Shown here: positions 10,900-22,406 of the stretch, piece after piece
Layout of the letters: each line of letters begins with the position of its first letter
Position numbering within the stretch: position 1 is the stretch's first letter
Assembly (NCBI GenBank): GCA_001910725.1
Contig: MJGA01000003.1
Location: 1,116,001-1,180,000 of the forward strand
Length of the DNA: 64,000 bases
From: Phanerodontia chrysosporium
Taxonomy: Eukaryota; Basidiomycota; Agaricomycetes; Polyporales; Phanerochaetaceae
Direction: 5' to 3'
Program-made: the position numbers and the translations under genes
The notes under the pieces: generated by a model
Seen by the model: the letters and a program-made list of their open reading frames with translations, nothing else
Databases searched by the model: none
Told to the model about the DNA's origin: nothing

Positions 10900-13800
10900 T
10901 CAGTCATCTTTGTCTGCGCCTCTCCGTCGGCTCAAGCTGAAGCGTGATGGTGATGTCGATGGCGGCGGGTTGCGGCTGTCGATAGACGACATGGACGCAC
11001 GGTTGCGGAGCGTCGCCCGCTCGGCGTCGAAGTCGAGGTGGAGGCGGAGCTGGCCCTGGCCCTCGCGCAGCTCGACTACGACATCCGCAGAGCCAGATAC
11101 ACCAGCTTGGAGGTGTCGCCATATCTGGAAATGACGGTCATTACCAGGACAACGACGAGAAAGCAGCGAAACATACGTCGACTTCTCCAGAGCCCATCAG
11201 CTTGTCCTTTCCAAAGCTCTTGTAGTCGTGAACCCAGACGTGCAACTTCGACTGGGAAGGCCCAGCAACGAACGAGAAAGTCTCTTGCCTACACAGGTGG
11301 TGAGTAACCTTCTATCGAGCGATGACTAGCCACAGGCGTACCATTCCGGAGTAGCAGACTTGATGTGCTTGGTCTTTTGCTCCTTGTCGCCGACCCGGAC
11401 GGTGACATACGGCTTCGCGTCATTCATTGTCAGATCCTTTGCGTCGAGGACGGTGACCTTCAGCGTTCCAGGTTCGGTCGAAGACCCCCGTTCGTGGTAC
11501 CGTTGCCGTTGTAAGGAGGGAACGACGCGCTGACGGGCATCAGCGTCGCGCTGTTCTGAGCAACTGAAGCCTGTCCGGAGGGTGCTTGGGCAGCCGCGAT
11601 GGCAGGGGCATCGGTGATGGAGGCCTTGTCGTCGTCGGTGTCGGAGCCGCTGCCACGCTTGAAGACACCCGTGACACCGTGAATGACGCCCTTGCCCGCA
11701 CCGACGGGAAGATGACCGATCTGCGTCATGGCACGGCCAGCGGTAGAGAACGTCGATGTGTTCTTGCGGGTCTTCGCGATAATCTCGGGGCGGAACGTGA
11801 GCATGAGCTTGACGTAGCCCTTGTCGCCATGTTTGTGGTGCGACAGGGGAATGTCCTTCTCGACACCGAGGAAGGGCTCCAAGCTTTCAAGGTCTATCGT
11901 CCCTGTTCCAAGGCTCTTCGCTTGTTCTATCTGGTTCCAGTCGAAGACTTCGAGAGTGAAGTTCGAGCCCACCCTAGATGGCTGGAGCGGGATGTAAGAT
12001 ATCATATTTGGGTCGACAGCAAACTATACATACCACTTGAACAGCGAACGCCTCGTTCCAGTCAGGGTTGACCGTTTTCTTCTTCGTCTGCGACTTGTAG
12101 ACCTTCTGGCCGTTGAGAGAGAAGACGACGAAGGGATCGGACTTGCCTAAAATAGAATGAGCTATGGAGAAAGAAGAGATCGTCTGTAGATACTAACCGC
12201 CACGGTCCGCGGCATGGATGTCCCTTCCGTGAACGAGCGTAACATTGACAACACCCTGGTCTGTAGGGGCCTCTGTGAGCAAGCGTTCTGCTGAAGACGA
12301 GCGGCTCGACATACTGTTTACACTCTCGCGAGCCTCCAGGACGATGGGCACAGGAACATAGCGCGTCTCGATCTCCACCATAGATGTCTTGTGCTCATCC
12401 TCGAGGTCCTGGAGGGTGAACTGAGCGGCGCCTGTGAGCGTCTTCTGCAGGAACTCCTTCGCGCTGCCCTTGTACTCGGCAATGATCTCGTCCTTGTCGC
12501 CCTCGTCGGCCTCGTTGAGCCGGAGCCACACCTGGCTGAAGTCGAGCTCCTTGACGAAACCCTCGCCGATGTACTCCCACTGGACGTGCGTGCTGCGCGC
12601 CCGCACGGTGCTGAACGCCGGCCAATAGGCGTCATCGAGCAACACTTCGAGCCGCGCCTTCTTGCGCAGCTGCCCACCGATGACGTTGAAGATGATGATG
12701 CCGGACTCTGGTTGTACCGTAATGGTCAGCTTCCATGCATCTCTCTGAGTACCGCTGTGGACTCACGGTATCCGAGGAGTTCTTCTGGGCTCATTTCCGG
12801 CGCATCGTCTTCCGGACGCTTCTCACCGTTGCCGATAGACGAGTTGCGAGTCAGCTGGGTATCCGCGGTACGTGTGGTATTCGTCGTATTCGTGGTATCA
12901 TTCGAGCCCGTCTTCTTGTGACCCTTCTCGAATGGCTTCTCATCGTCGCCAAGGGGTGTAGTAACAGTGATACCGTCGGGAACAGCGTGTCTCTCATCAG
13001 AACCACTGTGCGACGATATGTCATCACCCTCAGGATCATCGCTGCCTTGGACGGCGCGCTCGAGGGCATTCGGACCAGTGTTGAACTTGACATTCCTGAC
13101 GGGCATGGCGGGGACGAACTCGGCTTCGTAGAAGAGAGTTCCCTTGTAGGAACCCTTGTCGAGCTTGATTGGGTCCTCCCGGACCTGCCGTCCCTTGGAC
13201 GTATATGTGCGGCTCCCTTCCACGGCTTCTGCGAGGTCGGAAAGCAAGAGTTCTACATGGCCGAGTGAACGATCCTGGAATGTACATGAGCAACCTGAAA
13301 CCAGTTTAGTGTACGATCATTTACCTTCGTAAGGTGTTGGTAGTCCATGCATTCCAGCATCATAGTCTACGAACACAGTCAGCAAGATCATCCACGCCAC
13401 AGGTACGTCAAGCTTACCTCCTTCAGCGAGTGCACTAAGCACATGCGACAAGGACCCTATTCAGCGCCTATACCTCATGTTTACGGAGATCGTGCTTACC
13501 AGGGATATAGATAATCTGGTCCCACTCGGGATTCAGGTCTATTCGGCTGGTCAACTTCCAGTACCCTCATCATGTTGGTCGAGCTTACTGTTGTTTACTA
13601 CCTCCGTCCGGCCTTGAGTAATGTTGTTTACCTGTACACGGACGTACGGATCGCTCTACGGCAGTGTTAGATCGTTTCATATGCACCGGATGCTTCTGTG
13701 CAAGAAGCTCACCTTCCCGCCCAGGGTCGCTTCCACGTTCCTAGGATCACCGCCTCAGCCTCGTTTCCCGGGGATACATATACAGCGCGACTCACTTGAC

Positions 13801-16265
13801 ATCTTGCGCCTTCTTGATCCACAGCCGGACGACACCAATGGGGGGCACATACTGGTCCGCGCCGTGCAAACTGCCCGCCATGTTCAGCGGCTTCCACTCC
13901 GCGCTTACGCGGAGCTTCGCGCCGGACGAGCATCCGCTGAGCGGCCACCAGTCACGACCGGCCTCCTTCTTCTTCGCCTCCAGCAGATCCTCGAGACGGA
14001 TGGTCATGTAGCCAATGACGGGGTCCTTCAGGAAATCGCGGTCGTCAATGACTTTAATGGTGACGGCCGACGTGCTCTTATCAGAGCACAAGAACTCCGT
14101 AGTCGATTCCCAGACGGGGTTATTGGTATGTTTGAACTTCTGTGTCTTGTGCACGAGCTGACCACTACCGAGGTAGACCTTTGCCATGGGATTGAGGTCT
14201 CCAGACATTGACTTCGACTGATCGAGATCCTTGGCTTGATGCACAGTGAGGCGCACAATACCGACCTCTGCAATAATACGTCAGGACGCGGTGCGTGCGT
14301 ATAATGCAAGTAATACTGACTGCTGTCAGGAATCTCCTCTGTGCCGGCCGTGTCGGGCTTCAGGACCGGGAAGAAGCTAACGTCGAAACGGATAGTGCCC
14401 CTCTCCTTGCCATCCTTGAGCACTGGCGCCTCGATACCTTCCCAAGTTGCGTCGTCACGGAGCTTCGAGAGGTCGAAGGTAGCAAAGCCCATCTCGGAAT
14501 CCTTGCGGTGGTCATTGTAATCCAAGACAGTCAAGTTCAGTGCCTCTGTCAAGTTGTTGACAAGAATAAACTTCGTCTCCATCCATGTCGGATTCACGCT
14601 GCAATAGGGTGAGCAACCTGGTGGATCGCTTGCTTCATGTCCAGGTACTTACGTGTTCCTCTTGCACTTGGTGTGGGCCAATTCTGCGCGTTGGTTGATG
14701 CTCAAGCTGACGTAAGGGTCAGGGGTGCCTCCGCCGATCTTACTGCCCTTCAGGCCGCGAGCGCTGTGCACAGTGACCTGCAAGACGCCAATCGCCGAGT
14801 CAAGCGGCTCGCCCGAAAGCATCTGCTCGATGTTCAGGGTGAAGAAGTTCGGATCATACATCATAGGTCCGAGGATAGAGTGGACCATGTTTCGAATGAA
14901 GGCAGACAATCCCGGAACCTGCAAGACGCGGTTAGGCAGGAACCGCCATCGGCCATACGAAAACTTACATTGGCAATGTCGAAACCAAAGGTCTCACCAC
15001 CAAGAGGCTTGAGAACGTAGTCGAAGGTAGGCTTCTCCATGAAGGACAAGTCTACGACTTGTACGTGTGGGAACGTCGTCATGAGCTTGATGCGAACACG
15101 CAGGAGACCAGTGAAACTCATATCCTCCAACAGAATAGGCATGGCGGCGGCGGCGATGCCCTTGCCAACGCGAACCGAGAGAACGATCTTGGGGTTAACC
15201 TTGTTACGGACCTGCTTTGGAGTCAAGTCGGAGATGTCGCTTGGGGTGAAGGACAGACCCCAGTCCATGAGGACAATGTCATCGGGCGTGCCGGGATACG
15301 TCTTGACCTTCGTAATCCGAGGGGCTTTGTTGCCCAAGGTGAACTGGGTCATGCGGAGGGAGTCAAGGAAAGGTGGGCAGTTCGTGCTGAGAATCTGGTC
15401 GACGGTCGCCACGATCGTTCGGGACATGACAGGTTCGTAGATGAGCCAGAAGCGGTCCAGGAAATTGTTGATCCATTCAGCAGACTCATGAGTATCCATA
15501 AGACGCGTCTTCATCAACTCTCGTTGAATGTCGTCTCGGGCGCGACTGCGCACGCGAGCCACGGAGGTGGTATAGTATGTGCTGCAGAAGGCCAGGACGA
15601 TGAAGAGCCATCCCCATCCAAAGTGGAAACGTGTCATGAAATGGGTCACGATAACGACCTTGCGGAAGAGTCAAGGCACGCTCGGGAGCGACTCGAAGGG
15701 CAGGACGTACCACAAGAATAATGGCGGCATTATGGTACCATTCACCGTAGAACTGCTCCTTCAGGAAAGCGTCGAGGACAGTCTTGTCTTTGATCTCTCC
15801 CTCAGGCAGAGCAGGGTCGTCGATACCACTGACTGCGCGCCATCCGACCTTGTACCAGTCGGGAATGGGAGGGGCGGGCCCGGCGGGCATGGCACCTGGC
15901 GGCAGCTGTTGCGACGACGCGGGCTCCTCGGCTGTGACCTTGTCCATGTCTTGCACAGTGATGGTAGGCACGACATTGGAGTTTCCAGTGTCGACGAGCA
16001 CCTCTGTCAACGTGTCAGGGGACGGGGCGCTTTGGCGAGGAGGCGACTGACCAACACCACCATTCCCGATGTCATCCTTGGCACTCTTGAGCTTGTCACT
16101 TCCCTGGCCGGCCTGAGCACCCTTTGCCTCTGGCGAAGCGTTTGGGTCGAAGGTGTAGACAGGCACCTGGCCCTTGGCAGCGTCGTTGGCGGCGATAGCG
16201 TTGAGTTGGGCTTGAGCATTAGGAGGGGTTACGCTAATGTCGGGGACCGCGCCGTCGGTCGCCAT
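10900..16265 (-). CDS. Tricalbin (SMP and multi-C2 ER-plasma membrane tether)
   Basis: Extended-synaptotagmin-like lipid transfer protein that anchors cortical ER to the plasma membrane (Tcb1/2/3 family). Sixteen exons: 16265-15711, 15658-14969, 14918-14653, 14598-14321, 14267-13796, 13740-13713, 13655-13589, 13538-13500, 13434-13418, 13366-13325, 13274-12767, 12707-12198, 12146-12034, 11981-11342, 11288-11177, 11124-10900; about 1520 residues. After a low-complexity N-terminus comes a membrane hairpin (WYHNAAIILVVVIVTHFM and FGWGWLFIVLAFCSTYY, about 172-215). The SMP domain follows (ESAEWINNFLDRFWLIYEP), then five or six C2 domains, e.g. GGTPDPYVSLSIN, GGKSDPYVRVQVN, GGKSDPFVVFSLNG. Several exons around one C2 are tiny (17-42 nt). 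One frame break at the CCCCC of 11485-11489, just before the last C2 (GTLKVTVLDAKDL). Confidence 0.93.
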
Positions 16266-18016
16266 TCGGGACGACGAGAGGGAGAGTAGGAATAGGTCGT
16301 AGTTTAGGAGAGAGGACGGAGGAGGCCGCGGTAAAGGAATGTGTTTGGGATGCTGGAATCCCTGAAATTAGACAGCGCTGGCGACTGCGAGGGGCAGGAA
16401 TCCGACCCATAGCACCTGCCAGCTGTGCCGATGACGTGTGGCGCAGCCAGGACCCCGGCAACACCCTCCCCCCACTCTATTCGACCCCGCCGCCTCCGCG
16501 CTCTCCCGCGGCTACCACAAGCGAGCCGGCGACAGCTTGGCGACACCAAGAGACAGCTGCACGCCATGTTCTGCGGGAGCGAAACATGGTCTTGCTGCGG
16601 CCGAACTCGTTCGTGGACCAGAGCCGCCGAGCACAGGTTACGTCGAGAGGACATGGAATCCGCACTCGCTCGGACTCGTGGCTCTCACTGTCCCTGTCGG
16701 TAGCACGCTACCGCACACCTGGACTCGCCTACGCTGTCAAATCATGCGATGCTTGCACAGAAGCAGTGCCAGGGGTCGCAGAGGGTCCTGCCTTTCTGGG
16801 AAGCCGTCTCGGTCACGTCCGTGGCTGGAAATCCCGCAACGCGTCGCGCCTCTGCACGACCAGCTTTGTTGTCTCGCCTCCAATGTCATTGTCGACGCGC
16901 AACACGATTTGCTTGTGAGCTACTCGTGTTTCTGCATCGTGTACGCATAGGCATTCCTGGTTATCCTATCTTAGGCTAGGCAGTTATGACATAGAGCCAG
17001 ATCCGCGCCACATTGACGGCGGCAGGCAGGCATCCTAGCATGTCGGAAACTGGACATGGCAGTCACCGGACGCACGGAGGTAGTGCGAATCGGAACAACG
17101 CGTACGTGGTCCCGCCCCTCTGCACGAGCTTCTCACGTGCAAGCTATTAAAAGCCACCCTACTTACTCCAGGCAATGTCCACGATGTGCAGAGCAACGTG
17201 AAAAACAGCATACAACCCGCCTCCCGTTGCAGTCTATTGTCCAGGAGCACCATCACTCCCATGGATACCCGCAGCTCGGCTGAGCATCCGCAGCGTCCTG
17301 CTTTTTCACTGCCTCTGCACCGTCAACTGCTGCAGCACCGACCACTTCCACGACACGAAGACTGCGCTCACCGCCGCTCACCTCTGCCGGCCGTCATCAC
17401 AACTGTTCAAACTTGGCTGTGCTCGGGCGGCGGTCTCTCCCGACCGGCGCGCAGCTCGTTGGGCCACATCAGCCTGGGCCACTCTGCGGACGCTGAGTCT
17501 CTCCTTCACATTGCCACCTTCGCCTGCCGGTCGGGCCGTTGTGCTCACTAAGGGTACCCCCTCGGCAGACACGCCTTTCCCGCCGCTGTCAAGTCCAGCC
17601 GAGCGCCAGAAGCCGGATGCACTGGCGCGAAGGGCGACAATGTCTATATCCGGCGGTTCGGTTGTCCTTCAGCAAGGCAACACTTGTATCCTCTCTCGTG
17701 CTCGAATATGACCTACAACAACAAGCCCGTATGCGGACAAGAGACTGCAATATACGCTGGTCAAACTCGGTAGAAAATCACCCGGTATAGCTCTCAGGCT
17801 GCCACCCCTTGGTGACACGTATCTGTTCAGAAACATGGGCGCGGGTGAGATAGGTAACACAGGCCTTGAAGGACAAGACGCAGCCGTGTTATATACCCAT
17901 CTGCATGGACCACCTCTACGACCCAGACTTTGTTTCGTTTTCCAGCCAGCGTGTTCATTGCAAGAGCTTGCTCTTCCCCAGGCCGTGCCTGCCCTCAGGT
18001 ACAGCGACATATCCCG
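16266..18016. other. Gene-poor stretch, nothing recognised
   Basis: About 1.75 kb upstream of the tricalbin start. Many short overlapping frames with biased composition occur, but none has a domain, plausible splice structure or transposon hallmark I can identify. Confidence 0.5.
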
Positions 18017-18334
18017 ATGCGTCCAACGCCTCTGCTGTCCAGAGTCTTTGCCATCGCGATCGTGCTTGTTGGCAGTGAGTTCTTCCAAGTTGTTCTACAA
18101 CGTGAACCCAATGCTCATGGAGTCTACAGTCACCAAAGTCGCTCACGGGACGCCTGTACCGGAACTCCCGCTCGCACCGTTGGCTGTTGCCGCTGGGTCC
18201 AGTGTCGCAGCTGCGAAGGCGGTGAGTTGATTACGAAGTACTTCATGCTCTACCTTAGTCTGACGAAAAATCTTCAGCACGAAGGTGGTCATTACATGAG
18301 GCGCATGTGCTTCTTCCACCAAGGCTGCAAATGA
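18017..18334 (+). CDS. Candidate small secreted cysteine-containing peptide precursor
   Basis: Predicted by splicing alone, with no known homologue. Exons 18017-18074, 18130-18221 and 18278-18334, separated by introns of 55 and 56 nt, the usual size here, give 68 residues. A strong signal peptide MRPTPLLSRVFAIAIVLVG is built across intron 1 and continues ITKVAHG before TPVPELPL. The middle is Ala/Pro-rich. The tail is GGHYMRR then MCFFHQGCK and a stop. So a dibasic RR would release a nonapeptide with two cysteines five residues apart, which could form a small disulfide ring. The alternative is a chance arrangement in a gene-poor region. Confidence 0.4.
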   Translation: MRPTPLLSRVFAIAIVLVGSEFFQVVLQREPNAHGVYSHQSRSRDACTGTPARTVGCCRWVQCRSCEGGELITKYFMLYLSLTKNLQHEGGHYMRRMCFFHQGCK

Positions 18335-19052
18335 GTAGGACGCGGTGCTCTAATCCTCGAGCTCTGCAAAGCATCTTCCCTCGCCCTCTGACTCGGCCAT
18401 ACCTTCGACCTTCTCTGCAGTCACCCTGCACCCGACATCATTTCATGCGCCTTTCAACGGACTCTGCGCTACTTCGCGGTCACTCCCCACTAGAGCCACA
18501 ACGTCGAACCGTCTCAATTTATGTCTAGCCAGACCTGCCTATTTTGTCCCCTGCTGTCGCGCTTGAAGCCGCCGCTGTCCATTCCCTTGATCAACCACAT
18601 GCCACCCCAACCTACCAGTCCTTACCAGAAGGTCCTCGCCCACCACTGTATCGCATAGCCCTTATCTCTAGTTTCTTGTATTGAGATAGACATTGCTGTT
18701 ATGCTTGGCCTACATTGTATCCACATACTCAAGTTGTGATATTCTGCTCCGGGTCTTATGTTAACCAATCGCCAGTCTGAGCACGGCGTCGGTCGTTGAC
18801 ACTTGATGGACGTAAGTTGGTAGGACCCACACCATATAATGGATCAAGTGTACAGCTGGCCGCTCGATTTTATTGCTTCCGCCGCCCACGCAAATAATCA
18901 AAATACAACACTAGCAGAGCTCGGACCTACGATCAAGTTCGTCAATAAGAATGGTTACACTACGAAGAGAATACATCCATACCTCCCACTAGAATCTATA
19001 GCCAAAACAGCACCTGCCTGATGCAACCTCGTCTCATCCGAAGAAGGCGACT
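18335..19052. other. Intergenic, no gene recognised
   Basis: AT content rises compared with neighbouring genes and no supported reading frame was found between the peptide candidate and the HAD hydrolase gene. Confidence 0.5.
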
Positions 19053-20121
19053 CTAGAGCTTTCCCTCCTTCCTCTGGCTCTCGACCCACTGGATGACCTC
19101 TTCCCAGTTCTTGACTCTTGTCAGAGGTACACCCTCAGGGATCTTCGCGACCTCGTCCTTCCAGAACTCCCTACCGCCTTCCTTCTCCAGGCGCTGCGCA
19201 AAGCTGAGCTCGTCCTTGATGTTCGTGTACTTCGACTCGCGCTGGTTCCACGCGTTGTCGCCGAACAGCAGCACGGGCGTCGGCTCCGGGTGCGTCACGC
19301 ACTTGAGCGCGTTCTCCAGTGAGTCGTCGACGAGGAACTTGGCGTTGAGCTTCTTGCAGACCTATTTTGGATCGCAGTCCCGTTCAGCACTTGCATATAC
19401 AAAGTAATCGGAGAACTCACGTCCGCCTTCGAGAGCTTGGTGAGCACCTCGTGCTCCTCAGCAAGCGTCTCCTGGCTCTGGCCCGTGCAGATCATGTCGT
19501 CGAAAATGCCAGGGTAGTGCGTCTCGATCCAGCGTACACTGCGGTCGAGCTCGCGCCGCTGCCGGGCGGTCACGACGACGAGGCGGAAGCCCATCTCCTT
19601 GAGCTTCTTCAGAGCCTCAAGGGCACCAGGCACCGGCTTCGCCTTGTCCAGGCGGTCGGTGGCGTAGAACTCCTCGACCTTGCGGAAGGTCTCGTCTGGG
19701 GTGCCCCAGCCTGGGTTCTGTGCACCGCTTGAGACTCGCTTAGATGAGGACGTGTGGCGCAAGGCTCACCTTCCAGTAGTAATAGTCTGCACAGATGTTT
19801 TGAACGAGTCATCTTGAGATATCGCGACCACTACTCACAGTAGAATTGCGACAAGTCCAGGTTGGTGCCGTAGGCGTCATTGTGCCCTACAGATGGCTCT
19901 GTCTGCTGGTCCCGAAGCGTGAACACTCGGAATCACGTACAATCGGCCACAGCCTGGTTCGTCTCGCTCAGGACGTCGTCCATGTCAACCGCGACGAGCG
20001 GCTTGTCGGACTGCTTCACGATCTCATCGAGAGACGAGCCGGGCAGCGCGCGGTGGCGGGGCGTGTCGACGCCGGACTCGTGGGCCTGCGAGACAGCGAG
20101 ATCTGACTGTGCGGCAGACAT
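19053..20121 (-). CDS. HAD-superfamily hydrolase
   Basis: Exons: 20121-19941, 19886-19839, 19786-19770, 19717-19421, 19361-19053; 283 residues, no frame break. The first HAD motif with nucleophile Asp is in PLVAVDMDDVLSETNQA (about residues 41-57). Motif II is LVVVTARQRRELDRSV, and the C-terminal acidic motif is KFLVDDSLENA. The Trp-rich stretch FYYYYYWKNPGWGTPDET lies between exons 2 and 4. Layout resembles fungal 5'(3')-nucleotidase-like HAD proteins of unknown substrate, so phosphatase activity on a small metabolite is likely but unspecified. One exon is only 17 nt. Confidence 0.8.
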
Positions 20122-20382
20122 TTGCGCTGTGCTTTTGTGCTTTTCTAAAGGGTCTGGTATGTTGAGAGAGATGAGTCAAGGACCCAGCAAGTCACCCAAG
20201 TTTTCGCATTATTGGGCGCCTACGCGACGCGAGGCAATCGGGCATGGATCTCGGGACGATCTCGCGAACTGTCGTCATCGCGAGAGCGAACGTGCATACC
20301 CTTGTCGACGCGTAGTGTATTCAAAAACACCAGAGAAAAAGGAATGCTAGAACAATTTCACAACTCTGCTATATGCGAGACA

Positions 20383-21936
20383 TTACAACTCTGCCCATCC
20401 TGCATCAGGCTCGTCCCTGCCCGTCGTCATCGCGAGAACGAAGACCAGCAAACTCGCACCGAGACGAAGCCCGAGTCCCCTGTACAGCTGTCCTATACCA
20501 GTGTTCCTCAGCCAGCTTTCCTTCTCAGGCTCCTCCGGGACCTTGCTCTTCGCGGTCACACTCCTGCGACGATGGCGCTTCGGCTTCAGGGGAATGTCGG
20601 AACGTTCCTCGGTGACGATGTGCCAGAACGCGTCGACCATGCCGTTGTAGGGTACGGGGCGCAGCTCGACGCATGGTCTGAGAGGCTTGGCGGTTCCGCG
20701 GACTTGGACTTGGAGCCTGCGACGCACAGTCTCGAAGGGTATCGTGACTAGCAAGGAACCGATTGTTCCGAAGCACTCTGCGCAGCCTACGAGGAAAGGG
20801 TGTGCCTCGGGTGAGATGCCGAGCTGCGAAGCGACCATACCCGGCATGACGAGAGGAGCGACAGAGCGCAGTGTGCAGTCGATGATGGTCGGGAGGAAGA
20901 GGTGCGGGTGGAAGTACACTCCCTGCAAACCGCCCTCGTACTTCAAGATCTTCTTGAGTGCGTCAATGGGTCCGCTGTACGTAGGGAAGCGGGACGACTG
21001 GACGATGAGTCGCGTCCGGACCAAGTCTAATGGGGAAAGGATGAACCCTGTCAAGACTTGGGACGCTATAGGGATCAACAGCGGCGGGGGTGAGAAGAAG
21101 CCCGCCGGAGAGTCCAGCGATGGCAAGAGAGGCGATAGCAGCGACTCCAGGAGAGTGCGAACTATTGGCTGTAGAGCGCTGGCGAGGATCTCAGTTGTTG
21201 CGTGCGTGAGGAGACCTGATGCCCATGAGCACAGAACGAGGGAAAGTAGGAACATGCACGTACCCTTCCAGAGCGACAGCCACCCCTCTGGTCGGAATGA
21301 CTTGAGACGGACCATCATGTCCCAAGTGCCGGACGCGCTCCCCACAGGAATGATATATTCTGGCACAACGTCTTCATCCGCAAACGACTGGCGGATAACA
21401 TACCCCCTCTCGTCCGTCTGACGGGGTGGGGGTGGATTGCGTTCCAGAGTTTGTGGATCCGCGAAATACGACTCTTCTTCCGGAGACTCGTCGCTCAACT
21501 GACATTGGTCCAATCCAAAGCATAAGATTCCATCCCTTGACGCGATGAGTCAAGACTACCCACCTCTTCCTCTTCCTCGGTCTCCTTCGGCAGGTCTCTC
21601 GATGGCAAGGCCTCGAGGTCCCTTGGAATCCACTGCACTTGCAGAAGCGTCTTCCCCACCTCCCAAGGAATCGCGACAGCGGCGGTCGCATATTGAAGCA
21701 AGGCCGAGGTGACCAGGCCCGCAGCGATAGCCTTCGCGTCTAGGTTCTCGTCATCCTCCGGACTCAGGCCTAGCAGAGTTTGACGGTGTAGCATTGGAGC
21801 CAGAAGACGCCGACCACTGGTACGAACTCGATGATGCAGGAGCGGCGGTCTCGTTGCCGTTGGGATGTGCAGCGGCGAACTGCCAGGTGTTGGGTGGGGA
21901 TGCGTACAGATCTCGTAGCGAAGCGGGCGAGCTCAT
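20383..21936 (-). CDS. Mitochondrial carrier-like protein, Ugo1 family
   Basis: Likely outer-membrane mitochondrial fusion factor related to Ugo1. Exons 21936-21564 and 21498-20383 (495 residues). N-terminal region MSSPASLRDLYASPPNTWQF, then carrier-like repeats such as SPLDLVRTRLIVQSSRFPTY and IPFETVRRRLQVQVRG with the PxD/E-xx-[RK] pattern, and several hydrophobic segments. The intron is placed after the acidic run KETEEEEE (donor GTGGGT). The frame breaks near 21779-21781: removing one base of the AAA joins SNATPS to TLLGLSPEDDENLDAKA, the only insertion-type break besides MTQ2. Ugo1 assignment rests on architecture and is not certain. Confidence 0.72.
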
Positions 21937-22406
21937 CGGTTAGGGTTGATTTGTGCTCCGTGAGTCTCCTGACGTAGCTTGCGAGGTGATGAAATGTTTG
22001 AGGTACCGTAGAAGAAAAAGGCTGTCTCAGCGCAAGCGCATAGTCTGACAGAAGCGAAGCAAGCAGCAGACCAGTGCCTGCCGCCTTGCCGCAGTGTGAC
22101 GCCACGACGCGCGCTTGCTGCAGGTGAAAGCGATGGGGAATCTCGCAGAAGATTTCTCCCACTCGACGGTCGGTATCGATGTTTAGGTTGTTACAGCATG
22201 TTGTACATATTATTTGGTGGTATAAAACATCTACAGACCTGCACATCGCCGTTGAGGGCGTGGTATAACTACTAAGTCACCGCCAGGATGCCCAGAATAT
22301 ACATACTGTAACCAGAAGGCGCGGTTCCCAGAGCGAGAATCTAAATGCTACAGCCAATAAACCAACTTGAAAGTCCCAGCTTGATGTTCACGGCCACGAC
22401 TGGATG
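21937..22406. other. Intergenic, no gene recognised
   Basis: Between the 5' end of the Ugo1-like gene and the 3' end of the Myb/C2H2 gene, both leftward. AT-rich around 22190-22330; no supported frame. Confidence 0.5.

Noticed and set aside
12391..12921. Long open frame antisense to the tricalbin gene
   Set aside because: A shadow of GC-rich coding sequence; the sense frame has clear C2 domains and the antisense frame has no homology or splice logic.
16266..18016. Degenerate transposon in the gene-poor stretch
   Set aside because: No terminal repeats, transposase/reverse transcriptase motifs or target-site duplications could be seen.
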